Source: Astragalus membranaceus (Eukaryota; Streptophyta; Magnoliopsida; Fabales; Fabaceae). Taken from it: a stretch of 64,000 nucleotides of DNA. Shown piece by piece: positions 10,727-22,045 of this stretch. The stretch covers positions 88,384,360 to 88,448,359 of the forward strand of contig CM076847.1 in the NCBI GenBank assembly GCA_039519185.1, given 5' to 3'. Under the pieces are notes generated by a model. The model was not told where the DNA came from and ran no database searches. It saw only the letters and a list, made by a program, of their open reading frames with translations. A program made the translations under genes and the position numbers. The number at the start of each line of letters is the position of its first letter. Positions within the stretch are counted from its first letter, which is position 1.

Positions 10727-13139
10727 ATGGAAGGAGATGATGCGTTGATGGTACTAGACTTTACGAGTTCGTTCACAACGGATAAGGTACGAAACATTCA
10801 TTCTTTTCAATATGTTTAATTTGCCTAAGGAAGACAATGACATTTGCGTTTTCCATTTTCAGTTGTTTGCAAACCGTGAAGAGTTGTTGACATGGGTACG
10901 TAGTGTCGGCAGGTCTCTTGGGATGGTGATTGTGATATTTAGATCCGACACCGGAAAGCGATCAGGTAAAGAATTTTGCACGTTGATTTGTGAAAAAGGT
11001 GGAAATTATAGGACTGGTGTAGTTGAGGGAACAAACATTAGGAAATGTTGCTGTCAGTTTAGATTGAAAGGAAAATTTATCGAGAAGCTTGGAGGATGGA
11101 TATTGAGGGTTATGTGTGAAACACATAACCATGCAGTCATATCTTATGATGAAGGTCATCTGTACAGTGGTAGATTAACTGAGGAAGAGAAGGAAGTGGT
11201 GGATAGAATGACTAAGAATCATATTGCGCCTAATCTCATACTTAATGAAATCAAGACCATGAAGTATGTGTGAGGGTAGGACTGAGCTCCAACATTTGAG
11301 GAAGTTGTTGGAGCGTGATCAATATGTTTACTGGTCTCGAGTTGCAGAGGGCACATCCAGATTCTATTGGGCTTGTCAACACATTCCCGATTGTATTGTT
11401 GATTGATTTCACGTATAAGACCAACCGGTATAGGTATCCGTTGGTTGAGATCGTTGGTGTAACCTCAACCAAGAAGACTTTTTCGGTTGCATTTACTTAT
11501 GTGAATTTTGATAGGTTGGATAACTATGCATGGGTTTGTGAGAAATTAAAGGGTTTATTTAGGAGACAGGATGAATTGCCACAGGTTATACTTACTGATA
11601 ACGAGGAAGGTCTGATGAATGCTCTGTCAGCTGTATTTCCATCATCTACAAATTTGTTGTGTCAATTTCACATTAAAAAGAATGTGAGGGCCAAAGCTAG
11701 GTTGATCATCAAAGACACGCCTATAGTTCAGGATGTGATAAAAGCATTTCTTAGAGTTGTCCATGCAAAATCTATTGATGAGTATGACATGGAATTGGCA
11801 CTTTTGTATCTGATGTCAGCACCCTATCCCAGCTTCATAGATTATGTCAACAAGCAATGAGTTAGTCCCATTGGCTGAGATTAAATTTCAAAGTACCTTA
11901 TGAAGATGATTTGCCAAATGATGAGTTGAATCTAACTATGGAATTTGAAGCTATACAGCGAAGTTTGATGCCTCTGATCATGCAGGTAAAATTATGTTAA
12001 AGGCAAAAGCACGTGAGTTGGCCTTCCTAGACACTACTTCCATGAGTCCACCTCCGAAAAAGATCATCACAAAGGGAGCACCTAAAAAAGCCAAGAAAAC
12101 GAGTCATGCATTCTCTACAAAGCGAGCAAAGTCATATTGGGAACATGTGGATGACAAATTAGACTCCCAAGAAGATACCTCATATTTTGCTCAGTCTCGA
12201 AAATGTCCTACTCCTACCCATAGTAAGAGTTCCACTGGCACTCCACCTATACCAAAATCAGAGTGTCCGACCCCTACTCCATCACTAAGCAAAAAGCGAA
12301 CTCAAGCCGACAGTTCAACTACTCCACCTACTCCACCTCTACCTAAGAGGCAAACACCCACACCAGCTCCTCCTCCTACTGTTACTAAAGACCCAACTCC
12401 TACATCATCTGTTACTCTTACACCAGCTCCTATTGTTACTCATACGGAAGCTTATTATGAATTCATAAAGGGCTTGCCATCGATCATTCATCCTTATGTT
12501 GACAATATTGTTAATGTTAAGAGTGATGGGAACTGTGGATTCCGATGTATTGCAGCATTAGTTGGACGGGGTGAGGATGCTTGGCTTTTTGTGAGAAATG
12601 ATCTTTTGGAGAAGATCAAGAAATACATTGACTTCTACATTTGCGGATATGGTGGTATGGGAAAAGTCACATTTCTGATGAAGTTGTTGATTCAGACAAA
12701 CAAGGGTCTCGAAGAGAATTGGATGACTGTACCAGACATAGGGTATCTAATCGTTAACAAATATCAGTTCGTACCGACTTGTTGGTATGTTAACGAGTCT
12801 TTCACCATTTTCCCATTTCATATTGCCCCATTCAAAACTGCCCGTCAATTCAACATATGCTTCACGGATAAACACTTTGTACAGGTATATCGACTTTTAT
12901 TTAGAATTCAATTTTATTTTGTCAAACATTAGTTAACATTATGTTGTTTTTGTCTTTGTAAGGTTTTTTTGAAGAATGGAAGTCCAATGCCCCCGCCCGA
13001 TGCGCTTTGGAAAGTTAACAGGAGACCCGTAGCAAAGGGTTGGGACACGCTGTTTACGGGTCGTATGCAAAAGTGGAAGGCCTTGGTCTTTGAGACCCAA
13101 ACACCGGCTTATGTAGATTTAAGTAAAGATAGTAATTAG
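10727..13139 (+). pseudogene. MULE transposase with C-terminal OTU cysteine protease domain, broken
   Basis: Exon 1 10727-10786 (ATG, 20 codons), intron to 10862, then exon 2. The N-terminal part resembles the FAR1-type zinc-binding region (CHCH-like: CCCQFRLKG, VMCETHNHAV). The MULE core follows (IDFTYKTNRYRYPLVEIVGV, then LTDNEEGLMNAL and CQFHIKKNVRAKAR), showing the first two catalytic Asp regions. Frameshifts near 11270 and 11350 and an internal deletion near 11860 remove the third acidic region and SWIM finger. The 11994-12884 and 12963-13139 exons encode a Pro/Thr-rich linker and an OTU domain with DGNCGFRCIA (catalytic Asp, Cys) and HFVQVF (catalytic His), then a short tail. The OTU part is open; the transposase is not. 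Confidence 0.85.
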
Positions 13140-13304
13140 TTGATTAATTGTTGTTTTCCAATTTGACTTGGGAATTTGACTTCTACATGTTATGTACTTT
13201 TTTAAATCAATACCAATTTGAGTTAGTAATATTAGTCTGCATTTGAAATTTGAAACTTAAACAGAAAAATTTCTGGTTTTCAGTCAGTCTGTGCAGTATC
13301 AGGT

Positions 13305-13466
13305 GTGTTCGGTTGATGTCAGCCGAACATTTTCGGTTCCCCTTCCCCGAAAGAACAAAGCGGAACAACACCCCCTTGTTATTTTTTATAACGTTTGGTT
13401 GTCCTTAGACGAACATATTCCGTTGGCCTTAGCCGACTACATTCGGTTGACCCCAACCGAATTATA
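13305..13466. repeat. Right subterminal word array of the OTU-MULE
   Basis: Units such as GTTCGGTTGATGTCAGCCGAAC and CATTCGGTTG...CCAACCGAAT repeat here, each an imperfect palindrome of about 20 bp. They match the left array at 10471-10703 and lie just inside the right terminal repeat. Confidence 0.75.
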
Positions 13467-13774
13467 CGTAAACACGTCCTCTACTTAAGGGTATTTTTGG
13501 AATATTGAAGTTAGGGGGTGTGTGGTGAGTAGGAGGGGGATATGGGAAAAGCATGGGCCAAAAAAAATGTTAAAAAAATGTACCCAAAAAAATGTTAAAA
13601 AATGCTTAATCTTGCTTACTAACGAAAGCCTGAACTGATGAATTTGCCGCCGTTGATACCATTTTCGTCTACCGTTACAAATAAGAGGACCACCGCTAGA
13701 ACTTCTTTCAGCGGCTCCGAACGAACAGTTTTATTTGTTTCTGCTTCTCTTCCCAGTGCGGCTGCTTCTCTGCA

Positions 13775-16700
13775 ATGGCCGATCCTGGTTTCGCTAGTAC
13801 CAAAAGGGATCCTATTAAATCATCAGGTTCGCTTTTATTCACCACTGAATTTTCTTACACTACTCTTTTAATTTCTAACAATAATAATCAGTTTCTACTA
13901 ATGTAAAAAAGAAAACTATATATTTAATTTGATAGAACATATAACTTTAGGTTTATGCTTTTGGATGCTTTGGGTTTGCTTCGTTGGCTGAGGAATTCAA
14001 TAGCGTCTTTTGTTTTCAGTTGGGAATGCTGCCGCCAGTAGGAGACGAGAGCATGCAGTTACAGTTGGGAAAGAAAGGAGGGAATCACTGGTGCGTGCGA
14101 AAAGACTTTGTAGGGTTGGAATTGCTGATGGCGAAGGTGAAGTTCCCGTTGACGTTGATGGTGAGATGATGATTGATGAAGAACAATCCATTTTGGACTC
14201 TCAAACTTCCTTGGCAGTTGAAAATTTGAAATCTGCCCTTGCTTATCAGTAAGCTGTCCTGTTCTGTTCAAAATATTTGGCTTCAGTTCTTCATGAACAT
14301 TTCTAAGCTTATTAGGACTTTATCTGTAAGTGGAGAACCATATGCTTATTTTAATTGAGATGCTACTATAAGCTAGAAGTTAACCCAAACTTGGCCATAG
14401 TGTGTGTTGCTGCCATAGAGCTGCTCATGTATTTGACACAGATAGTAGGTTTAGGTTTAACCAACTCTGTTACTAGAATCATTCTGTTGGAGTTCGGTTT
14501 TGTTAGTGTGTTAAGCAAGCTTCTTGTATCACTATAAATACGGTTCAGGGTTTATCTGACTTATTTTTCTCATTCTAATAAAATCACTGACATATTCTTC
14601 CATTCTTCTCTCAGATTCCCTCACTTCGATAATACCCTAGATTAGAACTATAATAGCTGATGATCTATTGTTCAATTCACTTGCTGCTGCTGTTGCTTTC
14701 CATGCCATTTGTTCATGTATTGCAGTACCTAAACAAGACACAACAAGTACAAGTTCTTTGTTTAATTGACATATAGTTAGCAGATGAACTAGAAGTCACG
14801 AAGTGTTCTAAATCTTATCATTTACAGGGAAAGGTTTTTAGTCGTGTGAGAATTTTGTATGCTTTCAGATGATGGATCTTCCAACGAGGCACTAAGATTG
14901 ATGTTGTATTGTTTTCTTTTTTGGTCATCTTGAATGGTGTTTTCCCTTAATCTTTAGTAATGTCTTGGCAATATTTTTTGTACAGACTGAGAAAATGTTC
15001 AAAATTGTCAACTGCAAGTTCACATATTCATTGACTTGGGCATAAGCTTTACACTATATATGTTTGCAATTGATAGGGGGAAGGGTGCTGTACAGAAAAG
15101 AGTAAACACCCTTCAAGAACTAAGGCGTTTACTGTCACGATCTGAATTTCCTCCTATTGAGTCTGCTCTTAAAGCTGGAGCTGTACCCATACTAGTGCAG
15201 TGTCTTTCATTTGGTTCTCCAGATGAACAGGTCTGAAATTTCATTTCCTTTGAATATCATCAATTTCTTCTATGATTGTCTTGTACTCCACAAAGACTTG
15301 AGCACACATATCTCCGTGCATGTTACACAGATCATATTCACATGGAATCATTAGTGGCAAGAAAGTTACTTACTACTTTCTTTTTGTGTCGTGAATGTCT
15401 CCTGCAGTTGCTCGAGGCTGCTTGGTGTCTTACAAATATTGCTGCTGGGAATCCAGAAGAAACAAAAGCATTGCTGCCTGCATTGCCTTTGCTTATTGCA
15501 CACCTTGGAGGTGAGTGATTACTTTGAGATTCCTTTTGCACGTCAAGAAATCAATTGATCTTTTTTATTGATATTTGTATAACAATATTTAGAAGAATTC
15601 TTATAGCCTTCAATGTTAAGGCGTTATGATGTCTATTATCTAAGGGTATGTTTGGATGGAGGGTTTAGGAGGGGAGGATTTGATTTTCAATTCTAAATTG
15701 AGGAAGCTATAAAATGTTTCTAAACAAAAATGAAGTGTGATTAACAATGTTTTATCATTATCTATCATGTTATTCTTTTATTTTTTTAAAATCTCAAATA
15801 GATATTAAAATATAGACCAAGTCCTCCAAAACCCTCACCTTCAAAACCCCAAATCCCCCTCCCAAACATACCCTAAAGGAAAGAATGGGGGGAGGGAACT
15901 TAGACAGTTAGACCTACTGGCATATCATTCTTTTTTCTAAATGTCCGCTTTTATGGCTTTTGCAACTAGATTCAGCATTTAATAAAAAAGTCGTTCTTGA
16001 AGGTTGAAACTATTTCAATGATTTTAGTTTTTGCAATTACGTTTAAATTATATGAATGATCCTGTTCTGCAGAAAAGAGCTCCTCACCCGTTGCCGAACA
16101 GTGTGCTTGGGCACTAGGAAATGTGGCTGGTGAAGATGAAGAGTTGAGAAATATTCTGCTAATTCAAGGGGCCTTAACACCTCTTGCAAGAATGATGCTA
16201 CCAAACAAACGCTCAACTGTTAGGACAGCTGCTTGGGCTTTGTCAAACCTAATCAAGGTTTCAAATCCATTAATATACTGTCTGTGTTAGTATTGATATT
16301 TTGGTATCAATTCTGTGATAATTTCTGTCATTCTACAACTGTATTCATATCGCCTTTGCTTGTATGGTGTGGTCAATACATTTTTAGATGTTTATTGGTA
16401 GTAAGTATCGTACGATACATAGGATACGTATCGCGATACGATACGAATTCAACCTCCATCGATACGAATCGCAGGGCGTATCGAAATTGCACCTGTATCG
16501 CAGCCGTATCGTGGTGTATCGCTGCCGTATCGCACGAATCGCGATACAGTCATGAATCGTATGATTCTGCACTGCCGCGGGTTGGGAATGGAAACCGGGT
16601 CAGGTCACGCAAATCTGGTTTTTTCTCGTTTTTTTGTTTAATCTGTGATTGAGTGGGTCGATTTCAGGTTTTGAAGACAAAGATGAGAGAGGAAGAAAGA

Positions 16701-19700
16701 GATGAGAGAAGAAGAAAGAGATGAGAGTGATTGGAGTAAGACAACGATGATAGGAGAAGGAGGAATATGCAGTAGAGGAAACGGCGCTCAGAAAAATGTT
16801 ATCTAATACGGCGCTCAGAAATATGTTATCTTAGATAACATTAGGTTAACATTAGGGTTTTAGTAGAAATGGGCTTGGCCCAATAGTATAAAAGGTGTAG
16901 TAAATAAAAAGTGGTCAAAAAAAGTGGACAGCAGGATTTATAAAAGGTGTAGTAAATATAAATTTGGGTTTAAACGACTATGTTATAGTTCATTATTGTT
17001 CATGTATCTTACGATACACGATACAAAAAAATGGCCGAACGATACACGATACGTATCCCGATTTAACTACTATGGGTTATGTACTCATCAGCATTTATTA
17101 TCGCTTGTGCATCATGTTTTTTGTGGAAGATAGATGTTTGCATATGCATTTGTTTTTATATGATCTCAGACTCAGTACGTTTGCATGTAGGGTCCAAATC
17201 CTAAAGCTGCTACTGAACTCATTCGTGTTGATGGAGTCTTGGATGCAATCGTTCGACACTTGAAGAAAGCGTGAGTATTGCTCCAGAATTACTTGTAATA
17301 TATCCTAGTGTGAGTTTCAGTGTGCTTTAGACTCATTTACCTTCTGACATGCATGCTTAATAACAAAATACTGGTTTATTGTGCATGGATGATTCATATC
17401 TCCAGTTGTTTAAATTTGGTACTACATTTAATATATTTCATGTAATTAAACTATTTTGTTCTTTTTTATTTCGGTAGAAAATGAACAATGCACATCATCG
17501 AAAAGATGAAATTTACATACATACCAATTTTCTGAAGTATATTTGGATAAATTGTTGGAATCCAGACAGGTTGGGCTGGGTTTTTGAGTTGAAGGAGTTA
17601 GAGATTATTAGTGATTTTTAGTTAGAGTTCGAATAGAATTGGGCATAAATAGGTTGTAAAGAGAGACTGAGAGAAGATCGGGATGACTCTGGATAGTTGG
17701 GATTGGTTTTGGTGGGAGAGACCTCAGGCTCCCGAAATCCTGACAAAAATAACAATATATTGTGTCCGCCCCTCCTTACTTGAGTTCATCACTGATCCAG
17801 GGCTAAGGGAGGTTTCATCAATACAATCGTATCTTTTTTTCATTCTTCTAATATTGAAACGGTATCTGTCAATTGATATTAGTTGGAGTTATGAGTGTTG
17901 CATCTTGAAGATGATTCCAAAATTTGTTGGAAAGAAGACTTCGGTTGCTGATCAATGTGGAATTGGTACTTTTAGGCCAATGAAATCCACGAGAAGGAGA
18001 AGCTACAGAGAGCTGTAGGGTCACATACACAATCAAGAAAGGTAGTAACTGTTGCCAGGTATTACACAATAGTGGAGAAGAGATGGGACAACTAAGCCGA
18101 GAAGGGATTTTTTCTAGGTTGCAAATACGAGGCGAAAATTGAAGGAATCCCTATGGATGATGAAGAGGGAACTAATTGGAAGAATCATGCAACACTTGAG
18201 GAAGTTTTGGTTCCAAATAGTCCAACCAACTCACCCCCACTGCTAGAACCACTGGACCACAATACTCATACAAATGATGTACCCCACCGCTGTCAGAGAT
18301 GAGGGTGGAGAGGAGTGCAACCTCACAAATCCAAAACCTATAGGAATTGTGAAGCATGGCGGCCAAGCTTCAGGTTTGTCCAAAGAGGGAGATGAGTCAT
18401 CAGTGACAACAAATTTCTTATTTTTAGGTGATTGACCAAATCCTCTCGGCTAGAGCCAGTAAACAGTGACACTTGCACCAAGGTCAATGCGATACCAGTG
18501 GCATAAAACCTTATATAAACCTGCACCAAGGTCATGATGACTTTGGCCAGCTTTTTTTCTCAATGAATAAAACCTTATATTTTCTGCCATTTCTCTCCCT
18601 CAATTAAGCTAATTCTTATTTATTTTACCCAATGTCTATATGATTTTTAAACTTATGTTGGATGAAGTCCCTGATCTGCGTGCCTGTAAGGCTGTAACTA
18701 CTGTGATCATAATGTTCACTTTTGTATAGGTTTGTGAGCTTAAAACCAAAAGTGATGATAGTGCAAATCCTCTTATAGTATTCCGATTATATGGAAATCT
18801 TATTTTCTGGAAGCATAAAGCACTACAGATTATCCAGCTCAGCTCTTTTATTCATTGAATTTATATCCCTGAAGGGCTACCCTGATTGTTATCACATTAA
18901 ATTCTTTTATCACCTCAGGGATGATGAATCAGCAACTGAAGTAGCATGGGTAGTGGTTTATCTATCGGCTCTTTCAAATATAGCTACCAGCATGCTAGTG
19001 AAGAGTGATGTACTTCAATTGCTTGTAAACAGATTAGCGACATCGAACAATTTGCAATTAATGATTCCGGTAATGAGATCCAGAACTTTCGATTGATTTG
19101 TTGTAAAAATGTACCTATCTACATCTGTAACATTTTCTTGGTTAGCACACCGGTGCACACAAATCACTATGCTTATTTTCACGCTGATCTGTCATTTCTA
19201 ATTACAAAGGGAAATCCTTATAGGTTTTGCGAAGTTTGGGTAACCTCATTGCCGGTGATTCCCATGCAACATATGTTGTTCTTGTACCAGGACTTGAAGT
19301 TACAGGCTAGTAATTTTTTCTACTTGCTAACTACATGCATTTTGATCAAACAGTATGGATTGAATTTTAACATCTGATTATATAATGTCATTTTCAGATA
19401 ATGCCATACAAGCCCTGCTAAAATGTCTGAATAGTGAACACAGGGTCTTAAAGAAGGTATAAAATTTAATCTTTGGCTATAATTTTGGATCAATCTTGAT
19501 ACGAGCTTTGATCTATGCAGGAAGCAGCATGGGTGCTGTCTAATATAGCTGCTGGTTCTGTTGAGCACAAGCAGTTGATCTATGCTAGTGAGGCAGTGCC
19601 TTTGCTATTGCGTCTTCTTTCTGCCGCTCCGTTTGATATAAGAAAGGAAGTAGCCTACGTATTAGGCAACCTTTGTGTTGCCCCAACTAAAGGTGATGAG

Positions 19701-20181
19701 AAGCCTAGCCTTATCCTGGAGCACCTGGTTTCACTTGTTGAAAGAGGATGCTTGCCAGGTTTCATTGATTTGATTCGATCTGCTGATATTGAAGCTGCTA
19801 GGCTAGGACTTCAGTTCATAGAGCTGGTAAGAGATCTTGATGGTTGAATACATAACTACTACACTGATTTTGGCTAGATCAGATATACTGACATGTTTCG
19901 GTCAGAGTCGGGCCTGTTAGTTTGTGTAATCATTAATGATAAAATTCTATCTCATGGCAAATGCCATGTTCTTTGAGATCTAAATAAACCCCTGTATGTT
20001 TATGAGAATCATGTGTTTGTAGGTCCTGAGGGTCCCAAACGGCCCAAAGCTTGTAGAACAAGAAGATGGGATTGAAGCCATGGAGAGATTTCAGTTTCAC
20101 GAAAATGAAGATTTGAGAACTATGGCAAATAGTCTAGTTGACAAGTATTTTGGAGAAGACTATGGGCTAGATGAGTTGTAG
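13775..20181 (+). CDS. IMPA9: Importin subunit alpha-9 (nuclear import adaptor)
   Basis: Eleven coding exons: 13775-13826, 14020-14248, 15077-15230, 15408-15510, 16073-16257, 17191-17270, 18919-19069, 19224-19305, 19398-19456, 19521-19826, 20023-20181. Together 1560 nt, 519 residues, the length I recall for Arabidopsis IMPA-9. The start MADPGFASTKRDPIKSS leads into a basic, IBB-like segment (SRRREHAVTVGKERRE), then an acidic stretch (MMIDEEQ) and armadillo repeats (WCLTNIAAGNPEETKALLP, WALGNVAGEDEELRN, WALSNLIKGPNPKAA, WVLSNIAAGSVEHKQ). The family binds basic import signals through Trp/Asn ladders on the ARM inner face and bridges cargo to importin beta. Intron 8 has a GC donor. No frameshift or stop was found, so the gene looks functional despite repeat-filled introns. 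Confidence 0.95.
15644..15873. mobile_element. Tourist-like MITE copy 1 (in importin intron 4)
   Basis: 230 bp with terminal repeats GGGTATGTTTGG / CCAAACATACCC, flanked by TAA on both sides (15641-15643, 15874-15876). Ends and 3-bp duplication fit the PIF/Harbinger (Tourist) superfamily. A second copy with the same inner sequence (TAAAATGT, ATCTATCATGTTATTCTTTTA) is at 34582-34801. No coding capacity. Confidence 0.88.
16398..17066. repeat. TATCG-rich repeat insertion in importin intron 5
   Basis: Both ends are packed with overlapping CGATAC / GTATCG words (16402-16560 and 17010-17060), giving many small palindromes (CGTATCGCGATACGATACG). The ends are roughly inverted (TAGTAAGTATCG... against ...CGATTTAACTA), so it may be a degenerate non-autonomous DNA element. 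No clear target duplication and no ORF. Confidence 0.55.
17560..18560. other. Probable retroelement-derived insertion in importin intron 6
   Basis: This stretch differs in texture from the AT-rich intron around it. It holds an LTR-like piece (TATA-like AAATAGG, GAGAGACTGAGAGAAG, ending near CATTCTTCTAATATTG at 17855) and then a GC-richer part with a decayed, gag-like reading (LGCKYEAKIEGIPMDDEEG). I see no second LTR, no pol motifs and no target duplication, so the class is uncertain. Confidence 0.3.
19306..19397 (+). other. GC-AG intron of the importin gene
   Basis: The exon 8 end reads ...GTTACAG with GCTAGT next; the acceptor is TTTTCAG at 19391-19397. Using GC as donor keeps the armadillo frame (…GLEVT-D-NAIQALLKC). 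No GT donor nearby gives the same protein. GC-AG introns are a known minor class. Confidence 0.75.
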
Positions 20182-20626
20182 AGGCCATAAGACAATCGTT
20201 TTTTTCCTTGTGATACACTGCCTTGCCTCGGCTCCAAGTCAAATGGAGCAATTTAAGTAACTGACGTGGCTGAACATTCTTTATCAAAAAAGGTCAATAG
20301 AATCTGAAAAAATTATGTATCTTGTATTATGTATCTTGTATTGAGGTGTTTGGCAAAATCTTCCGCAGCTTCTGGTTATACTCTTTTCATTGGCTTCTCT
20401 TTTTCTGTGAGTACGTGTGTTGATAGACTGGTGTAACTTTTATTTATCTTTTATGTAATTCAGCTTAAGTTTTCTTACACTGTAAAGTACTGAAAAAGAT
20501 GCCAGTTACCTTTGACTGTTGTTTAGTCCCAGAACTTGACTCCTAAGGTAACTCTTATGACTGTTGTAATTCAGCCCGTATGATTCAGTTTGGTTCAGGT
20601 GAACCTTCTTTCCACTAACGAAATGG
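20182..20626. other. 3' untranslated region and downstream DNA of importin alpha-9
   Basis: No ORF. TTGTATTATG/TGTATCTTG-type AT-rich motifs around 20315-20345 could serve 3'-end formation. Nothing else recognised. Confidence 0.45.
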
Positions 20627-20743
20627 GATCCTCTCTAGTTACTAGATGGTTCCAGTAAGAGAGAAAAATTTAATGAATAAAATAATAATATTTATTTAAC
20701 ACCTCAGCTTCTCTCCTACTGGAATTCTTTGTCGGAGAGGATC
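20627..20743. repeat. MITE-like hairpin
   Basis: A 117-bp unit bounded by GATCCTCTC and GAGAGGATC. A second inner pair (CCAGTAAGAGAG / CTCTCCTACTGG) shows that the two arms pair along most of their length. AT-rich centre, no coding. Likely a small non-autonomous DNA element. Confidence 0.6.
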
Positions 20744-20859
20744 TGAACCCTCCATTAACCTCAAGTCCTCAACTGTTATGCAGTCCAGCCATATCACAGC
20801 GCCCCTTTAATTGCACAGTGATCTTTGTTAAATGGTCGCCAGATGGCTCAAGTAACCAG

Positions 20860-21019
20860 ATTTACGGTTTTAGTATGTAAATCCGTTATGCAAAAAACAG
20901 AATAACGGAATTATCTTTAATATCTTAAATCCGTTTGGTTTATAAAAAAACAAAACGGAATTATATATTCAAAATTATAATTCCGTTAAAATTTGAATTA
21001 AATTACAAACGGATTTACC
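20860..21019. repeat. AAATCCGTT word cluster at the hAT target site
   Basis: Repeated AAATCCGTT / AACGGAATT words (20868, 20877, 20905, 20927, 20955, 20981, 21008), resembling a subterminal array of a further unknown DNA element. Joined across the hAT insertion, the target forms a GGATTTACCT...AGGTAAATCC palindrome (21011-21019 with 28336-28353). Confidence 0.45.
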
Positions 21020-22045
21020 TAGGGTGGACAAATTATTAAATTTGACCTTGACCCGTGAAACTCGAGTGTAAAAAATGTTTTCGGGTATGATTATTCGGGT
21101 TGGTGGGTTATCGGTTTTAGAAAACGAAGTGAAGTGGATATACACAGGCGAAATTGGATGAATAGAAGTTAACCCGTCAGACACCGAATCCGACCGAAAA
21201 TACATGGCTCTTGACCAAATTTAAAAAGTAAAGGCTAGCTAGTGGCTACACACTTACAGATACACGTATACTCCTTTGAAAAAAGCAAAAGCCTATGCAA
21301 TTAACTGCACACACCTACCACCATTAATTATTCAATTTTTATTGCATCTCAATACAATCTCTTCAATTTCCAAGGCAACCTAAACACAGTCACAAATAAA
21401 CCTTCATCATTTACAGCTAACAACACCCTTTGAGTTCTAGTCAAATTCTCTTTGACTTCTGAGGCAACCTTTTCATAAAATTGCATTTACACTTTTAACT
21501 TCATTCCTCATCTTCATCATTTACACTTTTCATTTTTCTACTCCATCATCTCCTTCTTTTCATATCTCTACCGCCTATTTCCATTTCCACCATCTACATG
21601 CAAGTGGATGCAGTGGATCACTGGAGCTACACCAGCGACACCCACAATAAAAGATGCACACCAGAGGCGATAATTTGATAATTTTTAGTAACTGGGTTAG
21701 TTTATCTTTGTACAGATTCCAATTTCTAGTGATTATTGTTGAAACTTTTGATATTTTCTATCTTGAGCAAGATCTGGACTTCTCCTACTCTTCTTATCTA
21801 AATTTTAAAATTTCTAAGTTTATTTGATTAACAACCATGGATAACCAAAAGTGCACCCGAAAAATGGAGGAGAGAGAAACTAGAGAGAGAGAGAAACAAG
21901 CGAGAGAGAGAAGGCGAAGGGGCAGGAGAGAGAAACAAGCGAGAGAGAGAATGCGAAGGGACAGGAAAACACAGAGAAGCTGAAAAGCTTCGATGGAGGA
22001 GGAGAGTGGAAGCTAGTGCAGAAGAAAAGAAAAACGACCGCAGCC

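Larger units (their letters stand above)
10156..13559 (+). mobile_element. Mutator-like element (MULE) carrying an OTU protease domain
   Basis: Terminal repeats face each other: GGCCATCACTTTTCCCAC from 10156 and, on the minus strand, GGCCCATGCTTTTCCCAT from 13559, with similarity for about 50-60 bp (ACTCACC, ACACCC motifs). The flanks are A-rich on both sides (AAAAAAAA), so a 9-bp target duplication is possible but not provable. Inside is one gene with a FAR1-like/MULE transposase part and an OTU domain. Subterminal regions carry arrays of CCGAAC/GTTCGG words. Confidence 0.85.

Noticed and set aside
16402..17060. CRISPR-like or satellite array
   Set aside because: The TATCG words are irregular in spacing and have no unique spacers; this is a eukaryotic intron repeat.
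17683..18018. Possible exon inside importin intron 6
   Set aside because: The armadillo frame joins cleanly from 17270 to 18919; the ORF belongs to an inserted repeat.
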